The notes beneath the pieces are model-generated. The model was not told the origin of the DNA and ran no database searches. It was given only the letters and a program-made list of their open reading frames with translations. 64,000 bases of DNA from Bacteroidales bacterium (GTDB lineage Bacteria; Bacteroidota; Bacteroidia; Bacteroidales; VadinHA17). This document shows positions 26,334 through 35,167 of this stretch, piece by piece. The stretch lies in the NCBI GenBank assembly GCA_025454815.1, contig JALONR010000010.1, positions 1 to 64,000 on the forward strand, in the 5' to 3' direction. Made by a program: the position numbers and the translations under genes. Numbering within the stretch: the first letter of the stretch is position 1; the number at the start of each line of letters is the position of its first letter.

Positions 26334-27845
26334 ATGAAACAGGGTTTTATTCTCTCATTTGATCAGGGAACTACCAGTTCAAGGGCTATTCTCTTCAGCA
26401 GGAGCGGTGAGCCGGTGGCTTCGGCACGAAAAGAGTTCACCCAGATATTCCCCCGGCCGGGGTGGGTTGAGCATGATCCGGAGGAGATATGGGCAACCCA
26501 GGCCGGCGTGGCGGCAGAGGTGCTTACAAGGGCCGGGGCTGAAGCGTCAGAGATAGCAGCCATTGGAATAACCAACCAGCGGGAGACAACGGTGGTATGG
26601 AACAGGAAAACAGGAAAGCCTGTATACAACGCCATAGTATGGCAGGACAGGCGGACGGCAGGATACTGCGACAGTCTTATGGCCCGTGGCCTCTCCGATA
26701 CGATATCAGGAAAGACAGGGCTGATCATTGATGCATATTTCTCAGCCACAAAGTTAAGGTGGATACTTGAAAACGTCAGTGGTGCCAGGGAGATGGCTGT
26801 CCGGGGTGAGCTGGCCTTTGGAACCGTTGACTCATGGCTTCTTTGGAACCTGACAGGCGGAAGGCTGCACATGACCGATGTCTCCAATGCATCACGCACG
26901 ATGCTGTTCAATATTCATACCCTGGAGTGGGACAGGGAATTGCTGGAACTCTTCGGCATCCCGGAGTCGGTCCTTCCGGAGGTTCGCTCTTCCAGTGAGG
27001 TTTACGGTCTGACTTCAGGGCTCTTTGCCTCTCAGATTCCGGTATCAGGCATTGCGGGCGACCAGCAGGCGGCACTCTTCGGACAGATGTGCACTGAGGA
27101 GGGAATGGTCAAGAATACTTACGGTACCGGTTGTTTCATGATGATGAATACCGGCACCAGGCCCATGCAGTCTGCAAACAGGCTGCTGACTACTGTGGCA
27201 TGGCAGATCGGTGGAGAAACTGTATATGCCATTGAAGGAAGTATCTTTATCGGCGGAGCAGTGGTGCAGTGGCTGCGCGATGGACTGGGCATAATACGTC
27301 AGTCGGCTGAAGTGGAGGAGCTTGCCTCCATGGTCAGCTCTCATGAAGGTATCTATTTCGTTCCCGCATTTGCCGGACTGGGAGCGCCATACTGGAACCA
27401 GCACGCCAGGGGAACCATCACCGGCCTCACAAGGGGAGCAACAGCAGCTCATATAGCCAGGGCTGCCATTGACAGCATTGCTTACCAGGTACTTGATGTT
27501 CTACTTGCGATGGAAAAGGATTCATGCCTGGAGATAAAAGAGTTAAGAGTTGATGGAGGAGCCACAGTCAATGACAGGCTCATGCAGTTTCAGGCAGACC
27601 TGCTTCAGGCTGATGTAGTCCGTTCGCGGATAACTGAAACCACAGCCCTGGGGGCAGCTTGCCTGGCCGGTCTGGCAACAGGATTCTGGGGCAGCGTTGA
27701 CGAACTGAAGAGACAATGGCAGGCTGAAAGTCGGTTTACCCCGGCGATGCAGCCTGGAGAAAGAGACACGCTGGTCCGGGGATGGCATCGGGCCGTCAGG
27801 ACTGCCGTTGCCTGGGCCGGCGACCCGGAAATTGAGCAAGTCTGA
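26334..27845 (+). CDS. glpK: Glycerol kinase
   Basis: The 503-residue product phosphorylates glycerol to sn-glycerol 3-phosphate with ATP. FGGY-kinase landmarks are in place: [13 protein letters not shown] (phosphate loop), [75 protein letters not shown] and the C-terminal [21 protein letters not shown]. Length is standard. No glycerol facilitator or dehydrogenase is adjacent. It lies 73 bases downstream of the repeat array; TACTTTAG at 26289-26296 could be a weak -7 element. Confidence 0.96.
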   Translation: MKQGFILSFDQGTTSSRAILFSRSGEPVASARKEFTQIFPRPGWVEHDPEEIWATQAGVAAEVLTRAGAEASEIAAIGITNQRETTVVWNRKTGKPVYNAIVWQDRRTAGYCDSLMARGLSDTISGKTGLIIDAYFSATKLRWILENVSGAREMAVRGELAFGTVDSWLLWNLTGGRLHMTDVSNASRTMLFNIHTLEWDRELLELFGIPESVLPEVRSSSEVYGLTSGLFASQIPVSGIAGDQQAALFGQMCTEEGMVKNTYGTGCFMMMNTGTRPMQSANRLLTTVAWQIGGETVYAIEGSIFIGGAVVQWLRDGLGIIRQSAEVEELASMVSSHEGIYFVPAFAGLGAPYWNQHARGTITGLTRGATAAHIARAAIDSIAYQVLDVLLAMEKDSCLEIKELRVDGGATVNDRLMQFQADLLQADVVRSRITETTALGAACLAGLATGFWGSVDELKRQWQAESRFTPAMQPGERDTLVRGWHRAVRTAVAWAGDPEIEQV

Positions 27846-27874
27846 GTACAGGCATAAAACCAATATCAAGAAAT

Positions 27875-29029
27875 ATGAAAAAACTGATTTTCCTGGCTGT
27901 AATACTGACATTTTTTCTTCCCGGAGTCAATAGTGCCCAGCCCGCTGACAGCGCCGATGTTTACGTGGTTACCTGTGCCCCGGGGAATGCCAGCTACTCT
28001 ATATACGGTCATACCGCACTGAGGATCACCTTCCGCGGAACTCCCTTTGACATGGTTTACAACTGGGGCATCTTTGACTTCTCCACGCCCAATTTTGTTT
28101 ACCGCTTTGCAAAGGGGAAGCTTGACTATATGCTTGGAGCCTACAGCTACGAAAGATTCCTGGAAGAATATATATCCGAGGGGCGGTCGGTCTGGTCGCA
28201 GAAACTCAATCTTTCGGCTGCCGAGAAGGAGAGACTGTTTGAGCTTGTCAATGAGAATCTTAAGCCTGAGAACGTAAAATACAGGTATGACTTTTTCTTT
28301 GACAACTGCGCCACCAGGGTCAGGGACATCATCGCTGCTTCTGCAACTGACACCGTTATTTTTCCTGAAAGAGTCAAAAAGAAAAGTTTCAGGCAACTCA
28401 TTGACCCGTATCAGAAAGTCCTGCCATGGCTTGATTTCGGTGCGGACATGCTGCTGGGTCTGCAGGCAGACAGGAAGGCATCGGTTGAAGATGAGATGTT
28501 CCTACCCATTTTCCTCAGGGATAATTTTGCCGGTGCCATGATCATTCATAACGGGATGCAGCAGCCTGTGGCCGGGCCGGTGGAGACGGTTGTTGATCTC
28601 CCGGCGCCACCTGCAGCCGGCAGGCCGTGGATCCCGCAGGCAGTGCTCTGGCTCGTACTGTTGTTCGTGTTGCTTGCAACCTTTGTCTTTAAGAATCCCG
28701 CAATCGGGAAGGTTCTTGATTCCCTTCTATTCCTCATATACTCGTTAATCGCCCTCATACTGGTCTTTACAAACATATTTTCCGAGCATGACGCACTCCA
28801 TTTCAACCTGTTGTTCCTGGGTATAAACATACTCATACCTGTACTTTCAGTTATGCTTGTCGCAGGAAAGAAAGCTGTGAAAATGTGCAGGTTAACCCTT
28901 TTTATCTCGGTCCTGTGGCTGCCTGTGTCACTTATTGCGGGGCAGGGCATAAACCCGGCGCTGATCCCGCTGGTGCTCATTATCATGGTAAGAATATTCA
29001 GCCACTGCAGGTTCGGAAAGAGTCTTTAA
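27875..29029 (+). CDS. Lnb-type (DUF4105) lipoprotein N-acyltransferase candidate
   Basis: This 384-residue membrane protein has a signal peptide (to about residue 20), a periplasmic DUF4105 domain (about 28-230) and five hydrophobic segments (about 250-380). The periplasmic domain carries SIYGHTALRI (His46) and FFDNCATRVRD (Cys145), conserved in the family and plausible catalytic residues. DUF4105 proteins of Bacteroides were recently linked to N-acylation of lipoproteins and named Lnb, replacing Lnt; the call rests on that family knowledge. It stands alone between glpK and the moxR-bat operon. Confidence 0.7.
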   Translation: MKKLIFLAVILTFFLPGVNSAQPADSADVYVVTCAPGNASYSIYGHTALRITFRGTPFDMVYNWGIFDFSTPNFVYRFAKGKLDYMLGAYSYERFLEEYISEGRSVWSQKLNLSAAEKERLFELVNENLKPENVKYRYDFFFDNCATRVRDIIAASATDTVIFPERVKKKSFRQLIDPYQKVLPWLDFGADMLLGLQADRKASVEDEMFLPIFLRDNFAGAMIIHNGMQQPVAGPVETVVDLPAPPAAGRPWIPQAVLWLVLLFVLLATFVFKNPAIGKVLDSLLFLIYSLIALILVFTNIFSEHDALHFNLLFLGINILIPVLSVMLVAGKKAVKMCRLTLFISVLWLPVSLIAGQGINPALIPLVLIIMVRIFSHCRFGKSL

Positions 29030-29117
29030 CACTTCTTTAACAACATTTAACAAGTATTTTTAATATCAGAGATGATATTTGCGGAGCATTTATAAACTGT
29101 ATTTCAATCATCATCAT

Positions 29118-30113
29118 ATGGAACATACAACCGACATCAGGCTCCTTAATGAAAAGATCGAAAAGGAGAGTGCATTTGTTGATCTTATCAGGCAGGAGAT
29201 AAACAAGGTGATAATCGGGCAGCGGCACCTGACCGACTCGCTGCTGATAGGGCTGTTGTCAAACGGGCACATTCTGCTTGAGGGAGTGCCGGGTCTGGCA
29301 AAGACTCTTGCCATTAAAACCCTGGCCTCGGTCATAGACACGAAGTTCAGCCGGATCCAGTTTACCCCTGACCTGCTCCCTGCCGACCTGATCGGAACCA
29401 TGATCTACAGCCAGAAGAGAGAAGAATTCATTGTCCGCAGGGGACCGGTTTTTGCCAACTTTATCCTTGCTGATGAAATAAACCGTTCCCCGGCCAAGGT
29501 GCAGAGTGCCCTTCTGGAGGCGATGCAGGAGAGGCAGGTGACGATAGGTGAAAGCACCTACAAACTTGACGAGCCTTTCATGGTTCTGGCAACGCAGAAC
29601 CCGATAGAGCAGGAGGGCACCTACCCGCTTCCCGAGGCCCAGGTTGACAGGTTCATGTTAAAGGTGGTGATAACATATCCGGAGAGGGAGGAAGAGAGAC
29701 TGATAATCAGGGAAAACCTGGCACGTGAATTCCCTGTGGCGAAGACAATTCTTAAGCCTGAGGATATTCTGCGGGCTAGGGAGGTGGTCAAGGAGGTTTA
29801 CCTGGATGAAAAGATTGAGAACTATATCCTTGACATTGTCTTTGCGACACGCCAGCCGGACAGGTTTGGCCTTTCGAAGTTCACCCCGCTGATTGCGTAC
29901 GGTGCGTCACCAAGGGCAGGTATCAGCCTGGCTATGGCTGCAAAGGCTTATGCTTTCATCAGGCGCAGGGGTTTTGTGGTGCCGGAGGATGTACGTTCTC
30001 TCTGCGCAGATGTGCTGCGTCACCGCATCGGTCTAACCTATGAGGCTGAAGCGGAGAATATTACACAGGACAATATCATCGCTGAGATACTCAATACCGT
30101 GGAGGTGCCATAG
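29118..30113 (+). CDS. MoxR-family AAA+ ATPase
   Basis: The product (331 residues) is a MoxR-type AAA+ ATPase: Walker A GVPGLAKT, Walker B LADEINRSPAK, sensor region VLATQNPIEQEGTYPLPEAQVDRF, and the C-terminal lid with GASPRAGISLAMAAKAYAF. It is thought to act as a chaperone-like remodeller for VWA-domain proteins encoded beside it. ATG at 29118 begins the family-like sequence; an upstream in-frame TTG is unlikely. It heads the bat operon, with the next gene starting 5 bases after its stop. Confidence 0.92.
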   Translation: MEHTTDIRLLNEKIEKESAFVDLIRQEINKVIIGQRHLTDSLLIGLLSNGHILLEGVPGLAKTLAIKTLASVIDTKFSRIQFTPDLLPADLIGTMIYSQKREEFIVRRGPVFANFILADEINRSPAKVQSALLEAMQERQVTIGESTYKLDEPFMVLATQNPIEQEGTYPLPEAQVDRFMLKVVITYPEREEERLIIRENLAREFPVAKTILKPEDILRAREVVKEVYLDEKIENYILDIVFATRQPDRFGLSKFTPLIAYGASPRAGISLAMAAKAYAFIRRRGFVVPEDVRSLCADVLRHRIGLTYEAEAENITQDNIIAEILNTVEVP

Positions 30114-30118
30114 TTGCA

Positions 30119-30532
30119 ATGAAGCGATTACAGCTGACACTGATACTCATGGTCCTTCTCCTGCCTGCAGGGGCTCAGGAGTTCATCGGCCTTAACGAAA
30201 AGAACATCCGTGAGACAATAGCCAGGGAGATTCCGAGGCTGACACCTGACAACACGGTGCGTAACGAAACTTTCAGGTATATCAAATACCATTCAGGAGA
30301 TGACAATGAGACATGGCTGATATTCCTTGATTCCGGGGGCAGGTGCAAAGGGGTCAGAATAACATGCGGCAGCGCCGTTTACGAAGCCAGGCTGAAGGAA
30401 CTGAATGAGAAATACCATGCCTCAGGCCTTAACAGCTGGACTTACAGGTCAGGAGGTGAGCAGATAAGTGTCAGGCTTAAGAAGGAGGAATGGTTTTTTA
30501 CAATTACGCATGAGCGTGCAGGGAACAGGTAG
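30119..30532 (+). CDS. Exported protein of unknown function in the bat operon
   Basis: The product is 137 residues with a clear signal peptide (MKRLQLTLILMVLLLPAGAQ). The mature part is mixed alpha/beta, with NETWLIFLDSGGRCKGVRI and EWFFTITHE strands. I do not recognise a named family. It is squeezed between moxR and DUF58 with 5-base gaps on both sides, so it is surely co-expressed with them and is likely periplasmic. Confidence 0.75.
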   Translation: MKRLQLTLILMVLLLPAGAQEFIGLNEKNIRETIAREIPRLTPDNTVRNETFRYIKYHSGDDNETWLIFLDSGGRCKGVRITCGSAVYEARLKELNEKYHASGLNSWTYRSGGEQISVRLKKEEWFFTITHERAGNR

Positions 30533-30537
30533 GAGAA

Positions 30538-31401
30538 GTGGAAACAACAGAGCTGCTTAAGAAGGTAAGAAAGATAGAGATAAGGTCACGCGGACTGACC
30601 CGCCAGATCTTTGCCGGGGAATATCACAGTGCATTCCGGGGCAGGGGTATGGCCTTCAGCGAGGTGCGTGAATACCAGTTCGGCGATGACATCCGGAACA
30701 TCGACTGGAACGTCACGGCACGGTTCGGCCATCCATACGTAAAGATATTCGAGGAAGAGAGGGAGCTGACAGTGATGCTGCTTGTTGATGTCAGCCGTTC
30801 GGGTGAATTCGGTACAGTGGCTTCCACAAAGAGGGAGATGATGACCGAAATCGCGGCGGTTCTTGCATATTCCGTTATCGCAAACAATGACAAGGTCGGG
30901 CTCATGCTCTTCTCTGACCGTGTGGAAAAGTATATACCCCCAAAAAAGGGGAGAGGTCACATGCTCCGGATCATACGGGAGCTACTCAGTTATGAACCTT
31001 CGGGATCAGGCACTTCGCTGTCTGAACCGCTCAGGTACCTGACAAATGTACTGAGGAAGAAGTGCACTGCATTTATCCTTTCAGATTTCATGGCTCCCCC
31101 GTTCACTGAAGCACTGCGCGTTGCATCAGGAAAGCACGACGTGGTCGCACTGCGAATCAGTGACAGGCGGGAGAAGGAGCTTCCTGATGTGGGATTCATG
31201 AAGGTGGCCGACCCTGAATCAGGCAGGGATGTATGGATTGACACCTCCTCGGCTGCCATCAGGAGAGAGTATGCCGGGCAATGGAGGAGGCATGATGAAT
31301 CCGTTGCATCGGCTTTTGTAAGCTGCGGGGTTGACGTGGCATCAATAAGCACGGGCGGGGACTATATCAAACCTCTTATCTCACTGTTCAAACACAGGTA
31401 G
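30538..31401 (+). CDS. DUF58 domain protein of the bat operon
   Basis: This 287-residue DUF58 protein starts at GTG (30538) after AGGAGA. The signature YQFGDDIRNIDWNVTARFGHPYVKIFEEERE and a VWA-like fold with LLVDVSRSGEFG are clear. DUF58 proteins nearly always accompany MoxR and VWA proteins and are presumed to share a complex with them. No membrane segment is present, so it is probably cytoplasmic. Confidence 0.9.
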   Translation: METTELLKKVRKIEIRSRGLTRQIFAGEYHSAFRGRGMAFSEVREYQFGDDIRNIDWNVTARFGHPYVKIFEEERELTVMLLVDVSRSGEFGTVASTKREMMTEIAAVLAYSVIANNDKVGLMLFSDRVEKYIPPKKGRGHMLRIIRELLSYEPSGSGTSLSEPLRYLTNVLRKKCTAFILSDFMAPPFTEALRVASGKHDVVALRISDRREKELPDVGFMKVADPESGRDVWIDTSSAAIRREYAGQWRRHDESVASAFVSCGVDVASISTGGDYIKPLISLFKHR

Positions 31402-31405
31402 GATC

Positions 31406-32380
31406 ATGAAAAGAGCTTTAATATCAGTTTTGGCCTATGCTTTTATTGCGCTGGCACTCCAGGCTCAGGATATTAAGGTTTCCTCTGCCCCTGATACATC
31501 AGTAATACTGATTGGTGACCAGACCCGGTTAACAGTGACGGCAATGGTGCCGGCCGGATTATCTGCAGAACTGAGCCTGGCTGGAGACACCCTGGCAGGT
31601 AAGATCATTATTCTCCGCAGGGACCAGCGTGACACGACCCCCGGGACTGACGGATCAGTGACCATCACTGACAGGTACCTTATCACGGCCTTTGACTCTG
31701 GTTCATATACCATACCCCCCTTTTATGCTGAGGTGGTAAAGGGAGACAGTCTGATCAGGTTTTATTCGGACTATTCCTTCCTTGATGTGGTGCGTCCCGA
31801 TATTGAACCATCTGATACAACAGACGTTATTTTCGATATCATCCCGCCCCGGGATGCCCCGGTAACCTTTGCCGAGATGCTTCCATGGCTGGTGATTGTG
31901 ATTATATCTGCATTGATTGTTTACCTGCTTGCACGTTACCTGCCGCGTAACCCGCTCAGGAGATTCGTTAAGCCGTTACCGCCGCCTGTTCCGGCTCACA
32001 TAACTGCCATGAGAGAGCTGCAGGCACTTAAGGAAGAGCAACTGTGGCAGAAGGGAGAGATCAAGGAGTACTACTCCAGGCTTTCCGATATACTCAGAAG
32101 ATATATTGACACCCGTTTCGGCATAAGTTCTCCCGAACTTACAACCGATGAGACTGTCCGTCTTCTTCACAGGGCGGCTGTCACAACCACGGGGCAGATG
32201 GCGCTGGTAAAAGAGGTGCTGTCGTTGTCTGATATGGTCAAATTCGCAAAATATATCCCTGAAGGGGGAGTCAACGAGAGTATGTTTGACAATGCCGTCA
32301 GGTTTGTTGAGGAGACCAGGGAGCCTGATGCTGTGCCTGACCCGGGTAAAACCGCTGAGAAAGGAGGCAGCCATGCATAA
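31406..32380 (+). CDS. Exported single-pass membrane protein of the bat operon, function unknown
   Basis: This 324-residue protein has a signal peptide (to about residue 20), a beta-rich periplasmic part (about 21-150) resembling one BatD-like domain (VILIGDQTRLTV, TAFDSGSYTIPPF), one membrane helix (LPWLVIVIISALIVYLLARYL, near 155-175) and a helical cytoplasmic tail (KEYYSRLSDILRRYIDTRFGI). The tail pattern is shared with the end of BatD, suggesting a common fold. Its 3' end overlaps batA by 8 bases. Confidence 0.78.
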   Translation: MKRALISVLAYAFIALALQAQDIKVSSAPDTSVILIGDQTRLTVTAMVPAGLSAELSLAGDTLAGKIIILRRDQRDTTPGTDGSVTITDRYLITAFDSGSYTIPPFYAEVVKGDSLIRFYSDYSFLDVVRPDIEPSDTTDVIFDIIPPRDAPVTFAEMLPWLVIVIISALIVYLLARYLPRNPLRRFVKPLPPPVPAHITAMRELQALKEEQLWQKGEIKEYYSRLSDILRRYIDTRFGISSPELTTDETVRLLHRAAVTTTGQMALVKEVLSLSDMVKFAKYIPEGGVNESMFDNAVRFVEETREPDAVPDPGKTAEKGGSHA

Positions 32381-33365
32381 CATAGTTTTTGAGAACGGGT
32401 GGTTCCTCTGGTTCCTTCTGGTTATACCACTGCTGGCAGTCCATTATATCTTCCGGCAGGCAAAGGCCAACGCGCCTGTCAGTCTTTCCACGGCAGGTTT
32501 CCTGACCTCTGCCCGAAAAACTTTCCGTCATTACCTCAGGCATATTCTGCTTGTTTTGAGACTGGCGGCTATTGCGCTTGTAATAGTTGTCATTTCAAGA
32601 CCTCAGAATGTTGACAGGTGGCAAAGCTCAACCACCGAGGGAATTGACATTATCCTGGCGCTTGATGTCTCTGGTTCAATGCTGGCACGTGACTTCACCC
32701 CGGACAGGCTTGAGGCATCCAAGAACGTTGCAACGGAATTCATCAGCGGCAGGCCTTATGACCGGATGGGACTTACGGTTTTCAGCGGTGAAAGCTTCAC
32801 CCAGTGCCCGCTGACAACTGACCATGCTGTTCTAATAAACCTTCTCAGGGAGGTGAAGAGCGGTATAATTGAGGATGGTACAGCCATCGGGGTGGGGCTG
32901 GCAACAGCCATAAACAGGATAAAGGATTCTGATGCGATAAGCAAGGTAATTATTCTCCTTACAGATGGTGTCAATAACCAGGGATCAATTGACCCGATGA
33001 CTGCCGCGGAGATAGCCAAAACTTTCGGAATCAGGGTCTACACCATCGGGGTGGGAAGTATGGGATATGCTGATTACCCGGTACAGACACCCTTCGGAAT
33101 GAGATACCAGAAGATGCAGGTCGAGATTGATGAGGCACTGCTGCAGAGAATAGCTGAACTCACAGGCGGCCGGTATTTCCGTGCAGTCGACAATGACAGT
33201 CTCCTTCAGGTTTACAGTGAAATAGACAAGCTGGAGAAGTCCAAGATCGAGACAAGGGAGCACAGCAGGCGTGAGGAGGTTTTCCTGCCCTGGGCAGTGG
33301 CGGCAGCTCTTCTTCTCGGACTCGAACTGCTGCTGAGGTATCTGCTGATGAAAAACATGTCATAG
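32373..33365 (+). CDS. batA: BatA, VWA-domain membrane protein
   Basis: This protein of about 330 residues has two hydrophobic N-terminal helices (WFLWFLLVIPLLAVHYIF; ILLVLRLAAIALVIVVI), a von Willebrand factor A domain with MIDAS motif LDVSGSM and a later TIGVGS strand, and a C-terminal helix. ATG at 32373 follows AAGGAGG and overlaps the previous stop. Bat proteins support aerotolerance or stress survival in Bacteroides and Leptospira, but their molecular target is unknown. Confidence 0.92.
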   Translation: MHNIVFENGWFLWFLLVIPLLAVHYIFRQAKANAPVSLSTAGFLTSARKTFRHYLRHILLVLRLAAIALVIVVISRPQNVDRWQSSTTEGIDIILALDVSGSMLARDFTPDRLEASKNVATEFISGRPYDRMGLTVFSGESFTQCPLTTDHAVLINLLREVKSGIIEDGTAIGVGLATAINRIKDSDAISKVIILLTDGVNNQGSIDPMTAAEIAKTFGIRVYTIGVGSMGYADYPVQTPFGMRYQKMQVEIDEALLQRIAELTGGRYFRAVDNDSLLQVYSEIDKLEKSKIETREHSRREEVFLPWAVAAALLLGLELLLRYLLMKNMS

Positions 33366-33372
33366 CGCGGTT

Positions 33373-34428
33373 ATGGAAACATTCAGATTTGCTCAGCCTG
33401 ACATGCTTTACCTGCTCCTCCTGGTGCCGGTGCTGATTGTGATTTGGATATTCGGCAACAGGCGAAGGAGGCTGGCCAGGGAACGATTTGGAGATGATAC
33501 GCTCCTGAGGAGACTATCACCTGACTACAGCCCGGGACGGATGGCGGTGAAGTTTGTAATCAGGATGCTGGCATTCATAATGGCAGTATTGGTAACAGCA
33601 AGACCGCAGTTCGGTTCAAGGCTCGAGGAAGTCAAACGGGAGGGGGTGGAGGTAATCATTGCCCTGGATGTCAGCAACTCGATGCTTGCGGCCGATATTG
33701 CCCCTACCAGGCTCGAGAGAGCCAAACAGGCAATCGCACAGCTTGTTGACCAGCTGAGGGAAGACCGGATAGGGCTGATCCTCTTTGCCGGTGACGCATA
33801 TACGCAGATACCCGTAACCAATGATTATCTCTCAGCCAAGATGTTCCTTTCATCCGCCGGTCCTGATGCAGTCTCAAAACAGGGTACAGCAATAGGTGCA
33901 GCCATAGACCTGGGAATAAGTTCTTTTACCCCGGAAAGTGATAAGAGCAGGGCGCTGATTATCATCACTGACGGTGAGAACCATGAGGATGATGCAGTAG
34001 AAAAGGCCCGTGAGGCAGCTGAAAAGGGAATTGTGGTTCACACCATTGGGATCGGCTCACCCGATGGCTCTCCTATACCATTAACAGCCGGAGGGAGAAC
34101 AGATTACCTTAAGGACAGCCAGGGAAATACGGTCATCTCGAAGCTCGATGAGAAGGGTTTGCAGGAGATAGCCTCAGTCACCGGCGGCAGGTACGTAAGG
34201 GCCAGCAACACCAGCATCGGACTGAGTGAGATCTATAATGACATAGGCAGAATGAAGAAAAGTGAGATAAATGCGATGATGTATACCGAATATAACGAAC
34301 AGTTCCTCATTCCTGCCGCCCTGATGTTCATCCTGCTGATAACCGATCTGCTCATCGCCGACAGGAAGAACAATCTTCTTAAACGCCTTCGCATCATAGG
34401 AAAAGATAACAGAAAGGAGAGGGGATGA
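33373..34428 (+). CDS. batB: BatB, VWA-domain membrane protein
   Basis: A paralogue of BatA (351 residues): N-terminal helices (LLLLVPVLIVIWIFG; FVIRMLAFIMAVLVTA), a VWA domain with MIDAS LDVSNSM, IITDGENHEDD and HTIGIGSPDGSPIP, and a C-terminal helix (FLIPAALMFILLITDLLIA). The PDGSPIP insertion is typical of BatB and absent from BatA. Its stop overlaps the batC start (ATGA). Confidence 0.92.
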   Translation: METFRFAQPDMLYLLLLVPVLIVIWIFGNRRRRLARERFGDDTLLRRLSPDYSPGRMAVKFVIRMLAFIMAVLVTARPQFGSRLEEVKREGVEVIIALDVSNSMLAADIAPTRLERAKQAIAQLVDQLREDRIGLILFAGDAYTQIPVTNDYLSAKMFLSSAGPDAVSKQGTAIGAAIDLGISSFTPESDKSRALIIITDGENHEDDAVEKAREAAEKGIVVHTIGIGSPDGSPIPLTAGGRTDYLKDSQGNTVISKLDEKGLQEIASVTGGRYVRASNTSIGLSEIYNDIGRMKKSEINAMMYTEYNEQFLIPAALMFILLITDLLIADRKNNLLKRLRIIGKDNRKERG

Positions 34429-35156
34429 CAGGGATGACAACAATATACAGGACACTGGTTGCCGGGATCCTTATGATGACTGTTTCCGGTTCACTCTCCG
34501 GACAACAGGAGCGTGAATTCATCAGGAAAGGAAACAGACTATACAAAAAGGGTGAGTATGCCGGAAGCGAAGGAATGTACCGTCGCGTACAGGATAACAC
34601 AGAATCGGCCCAGGATGCTGTTTTTAACCTGGGTGATGCCCTTTACAGGCAGCAAAGGTACAGTGAGGCCGCAACGGAGTTCAACCGCTCGGTATTGGCA
34701 AGCGAGGGTGACTCGCTCATGCAGGCTGAGGGATTTTACAACCTGGGCAACTCACTGCTGAAGGAGGAGAAATTCAGGGAGAGCATTAATGCCTACATCA
34801 ACTCCCTCCGGCTGAATCCTGACAATATGGAGGCGAAATATAACCTTGCATACGCCCAGGACCAGCTTAAAAAGCAGGAGGAGCAACAGCAGCAACAGAA
34901 CCAGGACAAGGATCAGCAACAGGATCAGAAAAAAGAAGACGATCAGAAGCAGAATGACCAGGAAAGGAAAGATGACCCTCAGCAGCAGGAGGACCAGAAT
35001 AAAGATCAGCAGCAGCAACAGCAGCAGGCGTCAATAAGCAGGGAGGATGCCAGGCGCCTTCTTGATGCCCTTGCTGCCAATGAGAAGAAGGCTCAGGAGA
35101 AGGTTCAGCGTGATAAGGCAGCAAAGGCAAAGGTAAGGGTTATTAAAAATTGGTAA
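34425..35156 (+). CDS. batC: BatC, TPR protein with Gln/Asp/Lys-rich tail
   Basis: The 243-residue product has a signal-like N-terminus, three tetratricopeptide repeats (about residues 30-140: KGNRLYKKGEYAGSEGMYR, NLGDALYRQQRYSEAATEF, NLGNSLLKEEKFRESINAY) and then about 70 residues of Gln, Lys, Asp and Glu in low complexity, as is usual for BatC. TPRs probably dock BatB or BatD. The low-complexity codons create long mirrored open frames that are not genes. Confidence 0.88.
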   Translation: MTGMTTIYRTLVAGILMMTVSGSLSGQQEREFIRKGNRLYKKGEYAGSEGMYRRVQDNTESAQDAVFNLGDALYRQQRYSEAATEFNRSVLASEGDSLMQAEGFYNLGNSLLKEEKFRESINAYINSLRLNPDNMEAKYNLAYAQDQLKKQEEQQQQQNQDKDQQQDQKKEDDQKQNDQERKDDPQQQEDQNKDQQQQQQQASISREDARRLLDALAANEKKAQEKVQRDKAAKAKVRVIKNW

Positions 35157-35167
35157 TTTTGGCGTCG

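Noticed and set aside
34752-35018. Leu-rich minus-strand open frame opposite batC
   Set aside because: It is the mirror of the CAG/GAC-rich low-complexity tail of BatC.
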